A stretch of 64,000 nucleotides of DNA from Vandiemenella viatica (GCA_031002005.1 CM061921.1:121488597-121552596); one strand, 5' to 3'. Counted from the stretch's first letter, positions 1 through 12,104 are shown. The notes: generated from the sequence alone by a model not told the origin. Numbers and translations are program-made.

Positions 1-185
1 ATAACTATTATACCCTTCCGTGTGTAGACGATAGAATCTCATGAATCCTGTTTGATGTTCTCTACTGATGAAGCGATGGAAACAAAAAGAGCTTTTCTGG
101 TTTAAAATAAGTTTCGCGCTACTATACATGAACAACATGCATACAGTCATGGGATAGGACGCTGCAAATATCCAGATGAAGAAAG

Positions 186-399
186 GGGGCATCCATAAAT
201 TACGTGAGGTGAAATAGGGGGGGGGTCCGGCGAAATCTCACCAAGAAGGGGGGGAGGGTCTACGGAAATCTCAAAGAAAAAGGTAGTTTCGAGGGCGTTT
301 ACTAGGGGGGGGGGGTTCTCACGGACCAGATCTCACCAGACGGGGGGGGGGGGTTCCGGAAACCCGGAAAAACACCTCACGTAATTTATGGATGTCCCC
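186..399. mobile_element. Small TIR element (MITE), copy A
   Basis: A non-autonomous element bounded by inverted repeats of about 26 bp: the left end reads GGGGCATCCATAAATTACGT and the right end is its reverse complement with one change near the tip. The inside is short, carries long G runs and has no coding capacity. The core GTCCATAAA/ATCCATAAA is shared with two further copies at 26.76 and 33.71 kb. I see no clean target duplication, so the superfamily is left open. Confidence 0.75.
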
Positions 400-1097
400 A
401 GACGAATAAATGTGTCGTGGAGTGTCGGGGCTTTCATTTGTTCTCTCGTGAGTCTTGAGAAAGGGTTTCTAATGTGATTATGGACGCACGATTTGAATTG
501 ACAAACTTTGAACACGAAATGATAGCTGGTGCCAGACGTATAGAGTATTCCATTTCGAAATTGTTAGTGAATTCAACATTTCTCGATCACAGTTTCAAGA
601 ATGCGCAGTCAATTTGTAATTTCCGACATTATCTCCCTCCATGGACAACACAGGGACTGACGACCGACAGTACAGAGACTCCATCCGCTACAGCTTCTCT
701 CCTGGACTTGTGAACATATGGCATACTGTCACAAACGTAAGCTCTGTAATCTAGGGGGGTTTTGTGGGGTCCTATTTTTCATTACTATTATTTGATTGAA
801 TATTTATTGATTATTGAATAATTGCAAAAAAAGGTGCCAAATGAGTTTATAAACACTTGACCATTTAAATGACACATTTAGACAATTTATTTTAACATTA
901 GAATGACCAAACGGACGGAAGGTGTATTTACCTTTAAAATGAAATAAACATTCAAAAATTCTTAGTGAAAACAACACCCCGTCCTACAAAAAATGACCGT
1001 TTTGCTCTAAAATTGATTTTACTCCGATAATATTGAAACGATCATATTTTAAAACGAACATTACAATACAGTAGAATTGACCAATTGACTTAATAAA
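400..1097. other. No gene recognised
   Basis: The 79-residue frame at 474-713 resembles nothing I know. From about 780 the sequence is AT-rich and non-coding, up to the T-run that ends the next LINE. Confidence 0.5.
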
Positions 1098-4000
1098 TTT
1101 TTTTTTTTTTTTGCTGTCATCATTCTTTTTGCTGGTTTGATGCAATCCTACATCCCTTCCTATCTTGTGCTAACCTCTTCAACTCTTCATCTCTACATAT
1201 CTCTTACAACTCACGTCCTCAATTATCTGCTTCATATATTCTAATCTCTGACTTCCTCTACAGTTCTTACCTTCGACTGTTCCCTCCACTAACAAATTAA
1301 CCAATCCAGCATGTCTCAAAATATGACCTACCAGCCTGTCTCTTCCTTCCGTAAGCTTCTTTCCTCACCCATCATTTCCAAAACTAGTTCATTTCGTACT
1401 TTGTCTGTCCACTTAATTTTTAGCATTCTTCTGTAGCACCACATTTCAAATGGATCAATTTTCTTTCTTTTTGGTATTCCTAAAGTCCATGTTTCGCTAT
1501 CATAAAGTGCTGTGCTCCACACGAAGAGTTTTAAACAGTTCTGTCACGTCCTAGATCAATGTTTGAAACGAAAAGATTTATCTTTTTTATGAAGGCTCTT
1601 TCATTCTCTAGTACTACTCTGCTTTTAACATCATTCCTGCTTCTTCCATCGGTTGTAACATTACTTCCCAAGTAGCAGAATTCACTTACTTCTCCTGGTG
1701 CCTCCGAACGTATTTTTATGTTTTATTTGCTAGTATTGGTATCATTTCTGCTACGATTCATCACTTCTGTCTTGCCTTTGATTTATATTTAGTCCAAAAT
1801 CTTCCTTCAGTATTTTATTCATGCCATGTACTCAATATCCTCAGCCTGTTCTGCTAACAAGACAGTGTCATCAGCAAATCGTAGCATACTGATTTTTTCT
1901 CTCTGAACAGTTATGCCATATGAATATTTTTCTTTTATTTCCTTTTTTGCTTCATTCTACATACAACTTTAATATTAACGGGGATAGATAGCAACCTTGT
2001 CTCACACCCTTTTTAACTTAAGCGTGTCTCTCATGGTTCTCTACTTTTATTATAGCTACTTGATTCTTATACAGTTTATAAAGTATTCTTCTATCTCGAT
2101 ATTTTACACCTGATTTCTATGAAATTTTTAACATCTTGTCCCATCTAACATTATCAAACGATTTTTCCAAATCAACAAACGCCATAGAAGTATCTTTGTT
2201 TTTCTTGTCTCGCCTTTCAAGTATTAATCTTAAACCTAGAATTGTTTCTCTTGTACCACGATGTTTCCTAAACCCAAACTGATCTTCACCTACTATCTCT
2301 TCTACTACCCTTTCCATTCTTCTGTATGTTATTCTGGTCAGTAATTTTGAAGCATGTGATATTAGACTAATGGTGCGATAATTCTCACATTTGTCGTCTT
2401 GTGCTTTCCTTGGAAGTGTGAGGATGATATTTTATTAAAATCAGTTGGAATTTCTCCTATTTTATTACTTATTAACATCAGCTTGAATAATCTTTCTATT
2501 CCTTCCTCTCCTATGGATTTAAGAAGTTCTGCAGGGATCTCATCAATTCCAACTGCCTTATTTTTTTTCAAGTCATTCAGAGCTCTATTAAATTTTGTCC
2601 TTCAAAACAGGATCTCCTAAGTCATCGATGTCGACATCGCGTTTCTTTTCCATTACGCTATTGTTCAAATCTTCCCCATTATACAGTTTCATCAATGTAT
2701 TCCTTCCTTCGGTTAGCTCTGTCGTCTGAGCTTAAAAGAGGATTTCCTATCGGCAACTTTAATGTTTACACCTCTTTTCTTCATTTCTCCAAAATTCTGT
2801 TTGATCTTCCTATACGCAACATCTACCTTTACCTTTGACCCTTTACTTCTCTACTTCACATTTTTCTTCTAGCCGTTTTTCTTTTGCTTTTTTGTTTGTT
2901 TGTATTTCCTGTTTATATGAATTCTAAATTGCATGTGTTGCTCTCTTCCTGCTTCATCCTGAACATTTTTGTACCTTCCCCTCTGATCCATCAGCTCCAA
3001 AATTTCTTCTGCGATCCAAGGTTTTCTGGCAGCTTGTTCCCTAAAGCCTGTTTCTTTACCAGCTTTCATTATTTCGGTCTTTAATGCTTTCCACTCGTTA
3101 TCCGGTTGAGCTCCTTTCCGAATTACTTCTTAGACCTAAGTCAACCATTTCTGCAATTTTTGTTTCGTGCTAGATTGTTTCAGTTTATTCACTTCCGGTC
3201 TGTTCGGCTTATATTTCTTCCTTATTTCAGCCTGCATGTCATTACTATCCAATTATGGCCAGAGTCTAATTCTGCTCCTGGGTACGATTTACAGTCTAGA
3301 ACTTGATTTCTGAATCTGTGTTTGATCATGATATAATCTAGCTGATATTTGCCTGTATCCCCAGGACTTTTTCAGGTGTATATCCTTCTTGCATGGTTCT
3401 TAAACAGTGTGTTTGCCACAACTAGCTTATATTTTTCACAAAATTCTAACAACCTGCTTCCTCGCTCATTTCTTTCTCCTAAATCAAAACTTCCTACAGT
3501 ATTCCCCTTTTTTCCTTCTCCCACTATCGCATTTCAATCACCGCTGATTATTAGATTTTCGTCCCCCTTCACATATTGGATTAATTCTTCAATTTCGCTG
3601 TATATTTTCTCTGTTTGTTCGTCATCTTCCTGTGACGTTGGCATAAACACTTGTACTTACGTGGTAGGCGCGGGCTTAGTTTCTAACCTCATCAAAATAA
3701 TCCTGTCACTAAACTGTTCATAATAAATCACCCGTTTCACTACTCTCTTATTCATTACAAATCCTTACTCCAGTGATTTCATTGACAGCTTGTGTGCAAA
3801 TTATCCTGTGTTCCCCAGACCAGAAATCCTGTGAGTCCTTCCATTGAATCTCACTAATCCCAACACATCTAACTTAAGTCGTTCCCTCTCCCTTTTTAAG
3901 TTTTCTAACCTACCTGCCCTATTCAGACTTCTAACATTCCACGCTCCGACTCGTAGAAATGTTTCTATCCATTTTGAATGACTCCTCCCTGAGTAGTCTC

Positions 4001-4400
4001 CACCAGGAGATCGTATTGGGGGACTATTTTACCTCCAGAATATTTTACCCAGGAAGAAGCCATCATGATCTATTTAATTGGAGAGTATCACATGTTCGCG
4101 GGATACCCTTTGGGTCTTTAATGCTGTGGTTTCCCCGTTGCCTTTTGCATCCCCATGCCGTTGATCATTTCTGATTCATCCGCCTTTTGGGGCCGTTTCC
4201 AATCCCAAGGGCAACAGGGTACCCTGGACCGCTCCCCGCTCTTCCGCCCTCCTTTCGGAGGCCGTTGGCAAGCAGTGGGTGACTCCTTATACCGGGAATA
4301 TTTCAGTCGCCAGAGCCTCGTCCGTGCATACAGGGTGCACCACGTGAAGGAGAGGTTGACATTTGGTTGGAAAGTCTCCTCCAAACCCTTACTCCTCTAT
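1098..4400 (-). mobile_element. Decayed APE-type non-LTR retrotransposon (LINE), copy 1
   Basis: Near full-length LINE on the minus strand. Its 3' end is the poly-A tail seen as a T run at 1098-1112, preceded in element sense by GACAGC. The same 3' end (TGATAGC plus A run) closes the second copy at 12.8 kb. The order in element sense is a 5' leader (about 4400-3963), endonuclease (about 3960-3230), linker, reverse transcriptase (about 2640-1820) and a C-terminal tail (about 1530-1170). The reading frame is broken many times, so this is a fossil. The combination of APE endonuclease, RT and an LYxSETWTL/EMWCYRRML-type tail is that of RTE-like or related LINEs, but I cannot fix the clade. The 5' boundary is approximate. 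Confidence 0.85.
1170..3962 (-). pseudogene. LINE endonuclease/reverse transcriptase, multiply broken
   Basis: Read on the minus strand with frame changes. An N-terminal stretch like VGAWNVRSLNRAGRLENLKR lies near 3950-3890. Endonuclease motifs follow: a YMPTSQ-like strand near 3640, a GDWNA-like step near 3550, and KYQLDYIMIKHRFRNQ near 3340-3310 with the DSGHNW block near 3260. A linker containing ARKPWIAEEI is at about 3030. The RT has GIDEIPAELLK near 2550, QFGFRKHRGTRE near 2280, AFVDLEKSFD near 2180 and a FADD box near 1880. The tail SETWTLGIPKRKK lies near 1500. In family members these domains form one ORF2 that nicks the target and primes reverse transcription. Stops and frameshifts between all blocks rule out function here. 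Confidence 0.85.
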
Positions 4401-6556
4401 AACAAGATACCACATAACAAAAACATGAAATCTTTGCAAAAGGGACACGCAATATTATATGGGCCTAATGTTCTCTCTTAAGGTCCTCAATTCAATCTTC
4501 AATTCAATGTGAGGTATAATCTATGCAATCCTATCTTAAGCATAACATATATACTCGACTAGTTTTGCTCAGCTTGTTATTTACTGTCCGTTATTGAACT
4601 AGCCACTCGGGGCGTTATTTGGGCGGTCTCTTCGAGAAAAATACTCATGGGCAAACACTCGTTAAAGTTTGAGGAAATGTTCTTACCGTAAAATAGTGTG
4701 CAGACCTCGAAGTGACTGCCTCATCAATCGTCCTCGCCCACACAGTACCATGTGAAAAACCATTGGTTCAGAGTTTAAAGTGAAAGCTGCCAGCATGGTA
4801 ACTCGACTGGCCGAGACAACGCTCGAGAACCAAGTCCGACAGCTCCAATGGCGATTATTCCCCTTCCAGTCTTCTTTTCTGTCGTCCAATCACGATCCAG
4901 ATACACTCCACATGTGGACAGAACAAACTAATAACAAATTGTTAACTAATTGCTCATTGGAGGAAACATTTTCTCTCTCCCAGACGCTCACAGGATTTTC
5001 AGGCCACCTTTATCGTGATTGTCGCTAAAATATCGCGTTATTCCGTCGAAACTCGTCGCCGTTCGTAAATACTGCGGCCTGGTTTCTTCCACAGATTGTC
5101 GTGTTAAGCCAAGTGTGCTTTTCAGCTAAAACGGTTGGAGATGCTGCCCATCCAGCTTGGGAGACATTCATCCTCTTTGTGTGTTGACGAAGAGAGACAG
5201 GTCTCTCTTCTAATTGTGAAGCAGGAGGCAGGTATACACCACCGATTCTTGGAACTATATCTCTGAGGAGCAAAGACCAAGAATTGTACCGTTTTGCTTC
5301 AAGGCGAACACGCAGAGACCGATACTAACACACTGTTACACAATTGTATGATAGGCGTAAGACTTATCATTACAGTACACTATAAAAAAAAGGTGAATTA
5401 ATAAACTATTTTTGAAAGTGATTGTTTTACTATTATAAGATTGAAAAAGGAAGGTAAGTACTGTATGAGACTGGGGACCGGGGTGGTTCTGGTATCCAGA
5501 ATATGTTGGTAGCCCATTCCACCTACCGATTTCAGATGGGGGTGACTTTTAGGTAAGGTGAGTTGTGGAAGCGGCCCTGGGTAGAAACCGGGTGGTTTAT
5601 GTTGTCGGAGTTAACTGTTTGTCTGTGCCGAGAATGCAACAAGGGGAGGAGCCGTGGGATGGGGTTTCATGCTTGTGGACAAGTAAATTATTCAGTTTGT
5701 GTGGTCTACTCAGCATGATGGGAGTAATGCTACACGTTCCAGGAAATGATCTGAGAAAGTTAAAACTGTGGCAAAGGATTTCATTGAGGTTTTCCAAGCA
5801 AGAAGGGAAGACAGGATTACGATTGGTTTTGGTTGTGGGTGGTGGTGTCAGTTATGTTTATGAACCAATTCCAGCAATGTGCTTCGTCTCGTATAATGAG
5901 TAGGGGCTGCAACTGAATTTTTTTAAAATGTTTTTTGCCCTCCTTCCTTCAGGTTTGGTAAGTTTCGGATCTACTTCATTTCCTTTTCATACTAATACTG
6001 TCTCACGGCATTGTTCCTTGCTCAACAGTGTCCGACATATGCAGTTGAGAGTAATTACAAAAATCAGTGTAATACATTATTACCACTTACGCAATTTTCA
6101 GGTTGGATAATTACCTCCTTAAAAAAAATTAGTCCACAATGCGAAGTTTGGTTGGGTCCTCTCGAAGAGGCATACTTAGCCTGAATACGGGTCATCAATT
6201 TTGCACCGTACTTGTTCTAGAGGTCAAGACACTGTCCAATAGTCTCAACATTTCCAGTTGCGGTTTTTTTTCCGGGGTTCAGACCTTTTCAAGTAACTGA
6301 CAGACAAGACGAGAAGTCTGTTTGTGCACTGATCATGTTCCCAGACTCGCTACAATTCCAAGGTAGTGAGTACTAATTAAAAGCCAAAGTAACGACTTCA
6401 AGCTTGTGAACTTATTCACAGTATTTAAACTATTAACCGATATCAGCTTCAGTCTGTTTCTTGGTTTCCTCATTTAAAGTTAACGCTGTACTGAATTTAA
6501 CGGCGACAAGACATCCAGTAGCAACAAAGTCTAATCACTTTTTTTTTGATCGGCGA
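4401..6556. other. No recognisable gene; several short frames
   Basis: Frames up to 112 codons occur (minus 4683-4889 and 5025-5273, plus 5565-5903). None shows a domain I recognise and none has a convincing gene context. The two minus-strand frames are adjacent and could be a decayed repeat coding region, but I cannot name it. An imperfect T/C-rich stretch lies around 6250-6280. Confidence 0.4.
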
Positions 6557-6718
6557 TCAAGATTTGGGTTTTCGATGCTATCACGAAAACATTCCAGGCG
6601 GACGCCGCTATGGTTCCTTCAAAAGGCCACGGAAGAATTCCTTCACTTTTCTTACTCAGTGTTTTTCCGCCCGTAATGATCTCTATTTCGACGAGGTGTA
6701 AGCAAAAAAACATAAAAT
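6557..6718 (+). mobile_element. SINE family A, head-less fragment
   Basis: Matches the body of the SINE at 34.61 kb: GGTTCCTTCAAAAGGCCACG, then TAATGATCTC, then CGACGAGGTGTAAGCA followed by an A run. The tRNA-related head is missing, consistent with 5' truncation. Confidence 0.7.
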
Positions 6719-6852
6719 GGGTAGTATGAAACATCTCTAAAAAAGAATGTGAGGACCGCTGCTGATTGGTTAGCAGTCTAGAGCTGTAAAAGTAACGAGA
6801 TATTCTGTAGCCGTATACGTTACTAAACCAATCAATACCCCTTACTTTAGAA

Positions 6853-7033
6853 TCGTTACTCGTTACTTTCGGTACAATCGAACAGTATCATGAAGCATTG
6901 TATCGGGTCGCGCCGCGTACGGGATAACTTCGTTACTATCGAATCGTTTCGTTACACGTTACTTTCGGTACAATCAAACACTAGCATGATGCATTGCATC
7001 GCATCGCATCCGGGACGACTTCGTACTTCGTAA
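6853..7033 (+). repeat. Two-unit tandem repeat of about 90 bp
   Basis: Units at 6853-6943 and 6944-7033 share CGTTACTTTCGGTACAATC and GATGCATTG-like segments (first unit GAAGCATTG), followed by ATCG/CATCG-rich sequence. There are several point differences. It may be part of a longer GTTAC-rich element starting near 6790. No coding potential. Confidence 0.7.
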
Positions 7034-7689
7034 AGTAATAAAATAAGTTTAGGTAAGTTGTACATTTGGATAAAACTTAGTCAAGTAATTAGCACATGTA
7101 TCCCACGGAAAACCTCTGAATGTACACTTGATTTGCTGTAATGAATGTTATATACGAAAGAATAAGCTAATTTCAAAACAAACACCTGTTTGTACACAAA
7201 AAAAGACCTGGCCTTTCACCTGACAGTGACATATCTAGTGGCAATAACTAATGACGGTTATTTTTTAAAGTAGCCTGCTCAAAACCCTGCATAGAAGCCT
7301 GATGTGATAATGGGACATGTATTTAACAAATATTATAATCTTATCAAAGTATTTCGTTTTTAAATAGGAGGTTTCACCACTGTCTTCCTTTACGGTTTTC
7401 ATTTATTTTTGTAAATTCTTTATCTTTTTGTGATAGGTTTGTTAAAATCGGGCCTACAGGCAAAATACTATTGACTCCCGTGTTAATTGTTTAATTTAAA
7501 ACTATCAATATTAAAAACTTTTAAATCAATAACAAAGGTTCAGGACAAACATGCGATTAGATTAATTGTTGTTGGGTCGCGGTTACAACATTCAACATCA
7601 AAGCCAGAACCGCACTGATGATTGATCACATGGATCCTGCGGTAATAATACAATAACTAACACCAGGCAAAAGGAATGAAGTCATTGTA
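7034..7689. other. AT-rich, no gene recognised
   Basis: No frame over 60 codons, no recognisable repeat ends, no RNA-gene signature seen. Confidence 0.5.
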
Positions 7690-8125
7690 ACTTGTTCTTT
7701 GTTTATGGAATTCTGTAACTGCAAAAAAGAGCTGCTAGATTTGTTTCTGGAAATTATCGCAGAACGCAATCGGTAACAGATATGATAAAAGAGCTGGAAT
7801 GGGATTCATTGGAAGACAGGAAGAGGTTGAAGAGGATCATGGTGTAAGAATTAAAAGTAATGCTTGGAAAGGAAAAGATGACCATGACCACAATCTTGCA
7901 CTCGATTTCAGGCACAAGGATTAAGGAAGATTCTATTTTTAGGTAAAGGTTTCAGTTATTGGAATAAGTTACAAAGAGAAATTATGAATAACTTACCAAA
8001 ATCGTTGAAAGAATTTAAAGTTAAAATTTGTAGAGGGCAAATGTAAGTGGATGCAGGAAAGGGGAGAAGATGAGTGTGTAGGGAAATTGCCACCGGAGCG
8101 TACGCTCCGTTGCAATTTTATTAAA
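7690..8125 (+). mobile_element. LINE 3' end (jockey/CR1-like), decayed
   Basis: Broken coding for the RT C-terminal tail: KRAARFVSGNYRRTQSVTDM near 7725-7785 and then LEWDSLEDRRK. A long tail resembling the segment after the thumb domain follows. The 3' UTR ends in AAATTGCCACCGGAGCGTAC and an AT-rich end. Related 3' ends occur on the minus strand at 37.9 and 53.1 kb, so this is a multi-copy family in the window. It is 5'-truncated and contains stops. Confidence 0.75.
8094..8109. repeat. 16-bp perfect palindrome in LINE 3' UTR
   Basis: CGGAGCGTACGCTCCG is fully self-complementary and directly follows AAATTGCCAC. The copy at about 37.93 kb keeps most of the palindrome and the adjacent TTGCCACC, which argues it is a feature of the family rather than chance. 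Confidence 0.7.
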
Positions 8126-8790
8126 TATTATTAGAACATAACAAATGCAGAGATTTATATCACAAACTATTAGACAACTCTTTTATATTGTAAATTACAC
8201 TATAAAGTAAAATAGAAGGTATCAATTTTTAAAATAAACAAATTTCACAAATGTTTGAAATCAATAAACCTCACTAATGAACTGTCAATGAAAAAAGAGT
8301 AACTCATGTTCTAACTTAGCTGTGTTATAAACCAAAGTTTCTTATTAATCTGAGATCTGTCGAGTTATGAATGATTGGTTTCAGAGCAAAAGCGCAAAAT
8401 TCGATGTCTTTAAAACTAGGGTAGAACAGTTTGAGAACTATAGCAGCCAACATTTGTGTGGAATTTATACCAACGAGTTTATTGTATTCGAGTTCACAAA
8501 TTTCTTTTACAGCAAGAAGATGGATATTTTTTTCTTAAAAAACTGTCTAGTCTTCAAAAGGCCGTTCACAATATTCTTGTCGCGGCGCTGTTGCCAGCTC
8601 TCCTCTGAAGAGCCCTTGTCGCGGCTCGCGCATGCGCCCTGCCTCGCTCATTAGTGCCGGCGACACAACGAGAATGCTGATAGTCAAACTAGATTCGGCA
8701 GAGAAGTTCATTTGTTCTTAGATCTTAATTTATGTTTTCTACAGAAACTTTTCTTTTCCACACTGCAGGGATTGTACCAAGCAGATGATA
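8126..8790. other. No gene recognised
   Basis: The 95-codon plus-strand frame at 8367-8654 shows no recognisable domain. A short GC-rich patch lies at 8570-8670. Confidence 0.4.
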
Positions 8791-8794
8791 TTAA

Positions 8795-9743
8795 CCCGGG
8801 ATCACTCGCGCCTATTTTCGCGCGCTAGCTCCCGTGTTAGATTTTTTCTAACAATGATATTTTTTTACATTTCTGGTTGTAGGTTCCATACAGAGATACA
8901 ATTAGCAAGTAAATTACTTCTTTATTGTTACCAACACATTATAACTACATATTAACATTAAATGAAACATAAATCTTGCTTTAGTTTTAAATTCGAATTT
9001 TTTGGTTCCTCTTTTACATCTGGAAGCTGTCACAATATTCTGACGAGCTGTTTTTGATGGAGGGGATTTGTGCTTGAACCATTTTGTTTTCCTGTCCCTA
9101 CCTAGATACATATCGCGATTTGCAGAAGTCAGGGCTACAGCAGACGCAGTTTTCGAATCGCTGCCAGACTGATCTGTTGCTGTGTCTATCTCTTCAAGTC
9201 CAGAGTGCATCGGTATCTGAAGACAAGCCTTCTATGTGGATATATTCGTCCAGTGGTTCTTCTAGTCACATCAATATCTTTTAGTTTGACATGACGTTTT
9301 CCTGTAAAATTTTATATATTTTCACATCTGACAGTTTGTACACAACTGCTTCATTCAATATATAAAACCCAATAAGTATACCTTCTTTATAAACCACCTA
9401 ATACGTGCAGAAAACATTCAGGAGAAGAAATTAACCTAATCGCACGTCACTAGAACAGAGAAACAGACTAAAAGAGAAGCGAGGTGGTGTTTCACGAATG
9501 CACAAGGTATTGTTACGCGAGAACTCCCTTGTGAGAAATAATCTAACAATGCACACAGCTTCAAACAAAGCCGCTACCAGCAGGCTTTACTTGTACTTGG
9601 AGCCACGAAAGACACGTGGAATGAAGGTAGAGATATCAAAGAAAGCATTTCTAGATCAACACTTCAATATCTTTGAAATTTATTGCAATATTTCAGTAAA
9701 ATCATCAATGTTAGATTTTTTCTCACGCGCAAGCGATCCCGGG
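8795..9743 (-). mobile_element. piggyBac-type transposon, internally deleted
   Basis: The ends read CCCGGGATCACTCGCGC (left) and its near-perfect reverse complement (right). The element is flanked on both sides by TTAA (8791-8794 and 9744-9747), the hallmark target of the piggyBac superfamily. At 949 bp it is too short for a full transposase of roughly 600 residues. A second, imperfect inner repeat containing TTAGATTTTTTCT sits next to each end. It therefore looks like a non-autonomous derivative that kept a piece of the coding region. Confidence 0.85.
8914..9210 (-). pseudogene. piggyBac transposase, N-terminal fragment
   Basis: A 98-codon minus-strand frame contains an acidic/serine-rich start followed by YLGRDRKTKWFKHKSPPSK and then TARQNIV. 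In piggyBac transposases an equivalent basic-aromatic segment precedes the transposase domain. The catalytic domain and the C-terminal cysteine-rich finger are absent. The last part (FHLMLICSYNVLVTIKK) does not look like transposase and probably reads across the deletion. No activity expected. Confidence 0.65.
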
Positions 9744-9829
9744 TTAATGACGGGTACACAGTACTGGGAAGTGGATCTATTGGAGGCTGTCGAAGCAAAT
9801 TTGTGGACTGTTTGACAGAATATCACGAA

Positions 9830-10072
9830 AGGCAAAATCTACGTCGGGATCCAGTAATGCTTCGCCCTCTGCAGTTCTTAATTTACGTAATTAATCTCTC
9901 TGGAGTATTAAGTCATAATGAATATATGACGCTTTCTACAGATAATACTAGTATTATCATTCAAACACACATCAGTACAAAACTTATAAACAGAGCAAAT
10001 GACGCTTTAAATAAATTAAGCTTGTTCAGTGCAAATACACTAATCCATAGTATAGAAAAGACAGTTACTTAA

Positions 10073-10109
<37 letters not shown>

Positions 10110-10250
10110 ACTAACATTTTCATTGAGGATAATAACTAGAACAGCTGACACAGAAATAAGGAAGTTGGTATATCCACTCCTTGCTCACTAATGGCATCTT
10201 ATACTGGGGAAACTCTTCGAAAGCATAGAAAGTTTTTAAATAAATAAAAT
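9830..10250 (+). mobile_element. LINE reverse-transcriptase fragment (jockey-like)
   Basis: The plus strand encodes a degraded RT core with LRPLQFLIYVINLSG at about 9858-9902 (family members have a PLLFLIYINDL-type block). The YADD box is degraded to LSTDN at about 9931-9945, followed by a LNKLSLFSANTL segment. An A run of 29 at 10079-10107 interrupts it, and further RT-like sequence (YPLLAH, LYWGNSSK) continues to about 10220. Non-functional. Confidence 0.6.
10079..10107 (+). repeat. Poly-A run
   Basis: 29 consecutive A residues inside the LINE-like segment. RT-like sequence continues beyond it, so it is more likely a later insertion tail or slippage product than the LINE's own 3' end. Confidence 0.7.
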
Positions 10251-10736
10251 AAAATAAAACGGAATTATATGCGGAGCAAGCCCACAGACATCGTGCAGAA
10301 ATTTGTTTAGAAATCTAGGTGTATTTTCCATTCCAGCACAGTATGTATACTCCTTACTGTCTTTTATAGTGGAAAGTCCTTCAATTTTAATGCTGAAACA
10401 CACAGCTATAATAGGTTACTTGAATATTTTGGGAAAATCTCCATTATTGTTGCCTGTGCTTCTACTAAAACAAAACAAATATTTCTTTTTTTAAAAAAAA
10501 GCTGAGAATTCAAAATATTGTATTTTTATATGCTGATTTTAATGTTGGCACCAAAGTATTCGCAGCTGCCATTTCGTCTCTCTTGGCGTCACGTCTCAGT
10601 TCATGACGCTGTAAACAAAGCATTTGTTTGCTTCTTTTGTTGATAAAATGAGTTCCACAGTTTACATGTGGTTTGTGTTGCTTTAGTGTTTAAACACGTG
10701 AATTAAAGCACCGAATAAGTAAAATATTCGGAAAAA

Positions 10737-10814
10737 GTGCCTAAAACTTCGACTACGGGAGCCAGATTATTCGTTATAAAATCTTCAATGTATTTTTGTG
10801 AGGACCACTTGGGT
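10737..10814 (+). pseudogene. Possible THAP-type zinc-finger exon fragment
   Basis: The frame reads VPKTSTTGARLFV and then SSMYFCEDHLGV, and is followed at once by GTAAGT, a consensus splice donor. The C-x-x-H spacing within CEDH recalls THAP domains found in several DNA transposases and host proteins. The rest of the finger is not visible upstream without frame changes. Low confidence. Confidence 0.3.
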
Positions 10815-10820
10815 GTAAGT

Positions 10821-11795
10821 TTTTATTTAATATTGTATCATGTTTAATAAACTGTGTACCTTAATATTTTTTATGCGATAAAGTAAATAATACATTTAGT
10901 AATTCTTTCAAAAATTTCGTCAGTAATTTTCATAACGTCGCTACTGGTTAGAGTGCTCATCATTAACAATGTCTATGATTTATTTATTTATTTATCAATT
11001 TGATAGGTTTAACTATACTTTATCATCACAATCTCATCTGAATGTTGGTGTATTGACGCGATGAATGCATGCTGTTAGTTAATTGTCTAGTTATGTGCAC
11101 AGCAATTAACCTATATATTCAACTTAACTACTGTCTCTGCTAATATTGTTCCTATAAAACAATATTTAGCTTATAACAATTCTTTTAGGCTGTATAAATT
11201 TCTGAATTCTATCCTCTAAAGCCTAACATTAAAATACAACGCCGACAAAAACTTAATTGATATATAACGTTTCTTAATTATGTGACAATATGTGCACTTC
11301 TCAGCACAAAATTACACTTTCAGTTTTTAAGTACCTGTAATTTGAGGATAGTTTTGAAGTTACGGAATTTTGTTTTGTAAAAATCACTGTATTATGTGAA
11401 AACTTTCCCAGCATTGTCACATCAATTTTGGGCAAATTAGAGTTGTTTGCTTTGATTTTCCCAGTTTTCATTGCAAATTGTATTTGTTTTACGGATTGAT
11501 AACCAGAACTAAGTAATCGATTGACTTAAAACCTTAAATATACGACGCACATATTGCCGACACACGAAACGTGTTGACGTGTCGTCACGTGCTCTGATTG
11601 GTGCTTCGCGTCTCCAGACGTTTTCGTATTTTTATTTATTAAAAATATTTTTTAACTCTTATCAAACAAATATAGGTGATTTTCGGTATACTTACAACTT
11701 AATCATTTCCATTTAAGTTTCGTAGTTTTCTTTTTAGTGTCAAGTAAACTAAACTCGGCATAAATGTAACAATTTCAAATATTTTCAGTTTTACA
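10821..11795. other. AT-rich, no gene recognised
   Basis: No open frame of note. A short GC-richer patch at 11555-11625 contains several CACGT/ACGTG words. No RNA-gene signature. Confidence 0.45.
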
Positions 11796-11799
11796 GAAA

Positions 11800-12015
11800 G
11801 GGTAATTATCCACTGGAGCATTCATTATTGAATGTCCTACCACAGGAAATAAAATGATATCTATGAAAACCTAACAACTTTAAATCCAAACTGAAAGAAT
11901 TTTGCTTCAGAATCCATTTTACACCGTGAAAGAATTTTCTTCTTGGAATTTGGTATCTAAAAATGACTGAGGAAATACTATATGATTGGTGTATGGAAGG
12001 TGTTCGTGACAAAGT
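11800..12015 (+). mobile_element. LINE RT C-terminal fragment
   Basis: In the plus sense it reads HSLLNVLPQEIK, NFKSKLKEF and KNFFLEFG with intervening stops. This is the pattern of the C-terminal tail of jockey/CR1-type RT proteins (a NxLPxEIK block and a later KLKxFL block). It lies just upstream of LINE copy 2 but belongs to a different family. Confidence 0.5.
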
Positions 12016-12104
12016 TATTCACAATCATTAACATTGTGTATGGTTTCTCTTTGTATTAAAACAGTTTACAAATGCAGCAGCAACTTTATATGCAAATTGC
12101 ATTC

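Noticed and set aside
4683..5273. Pair of adjacent minus-strand frames as a possible transposase
   Set aside because: No catalytic motif or domain pattern could be recognised, and no element ends were found.
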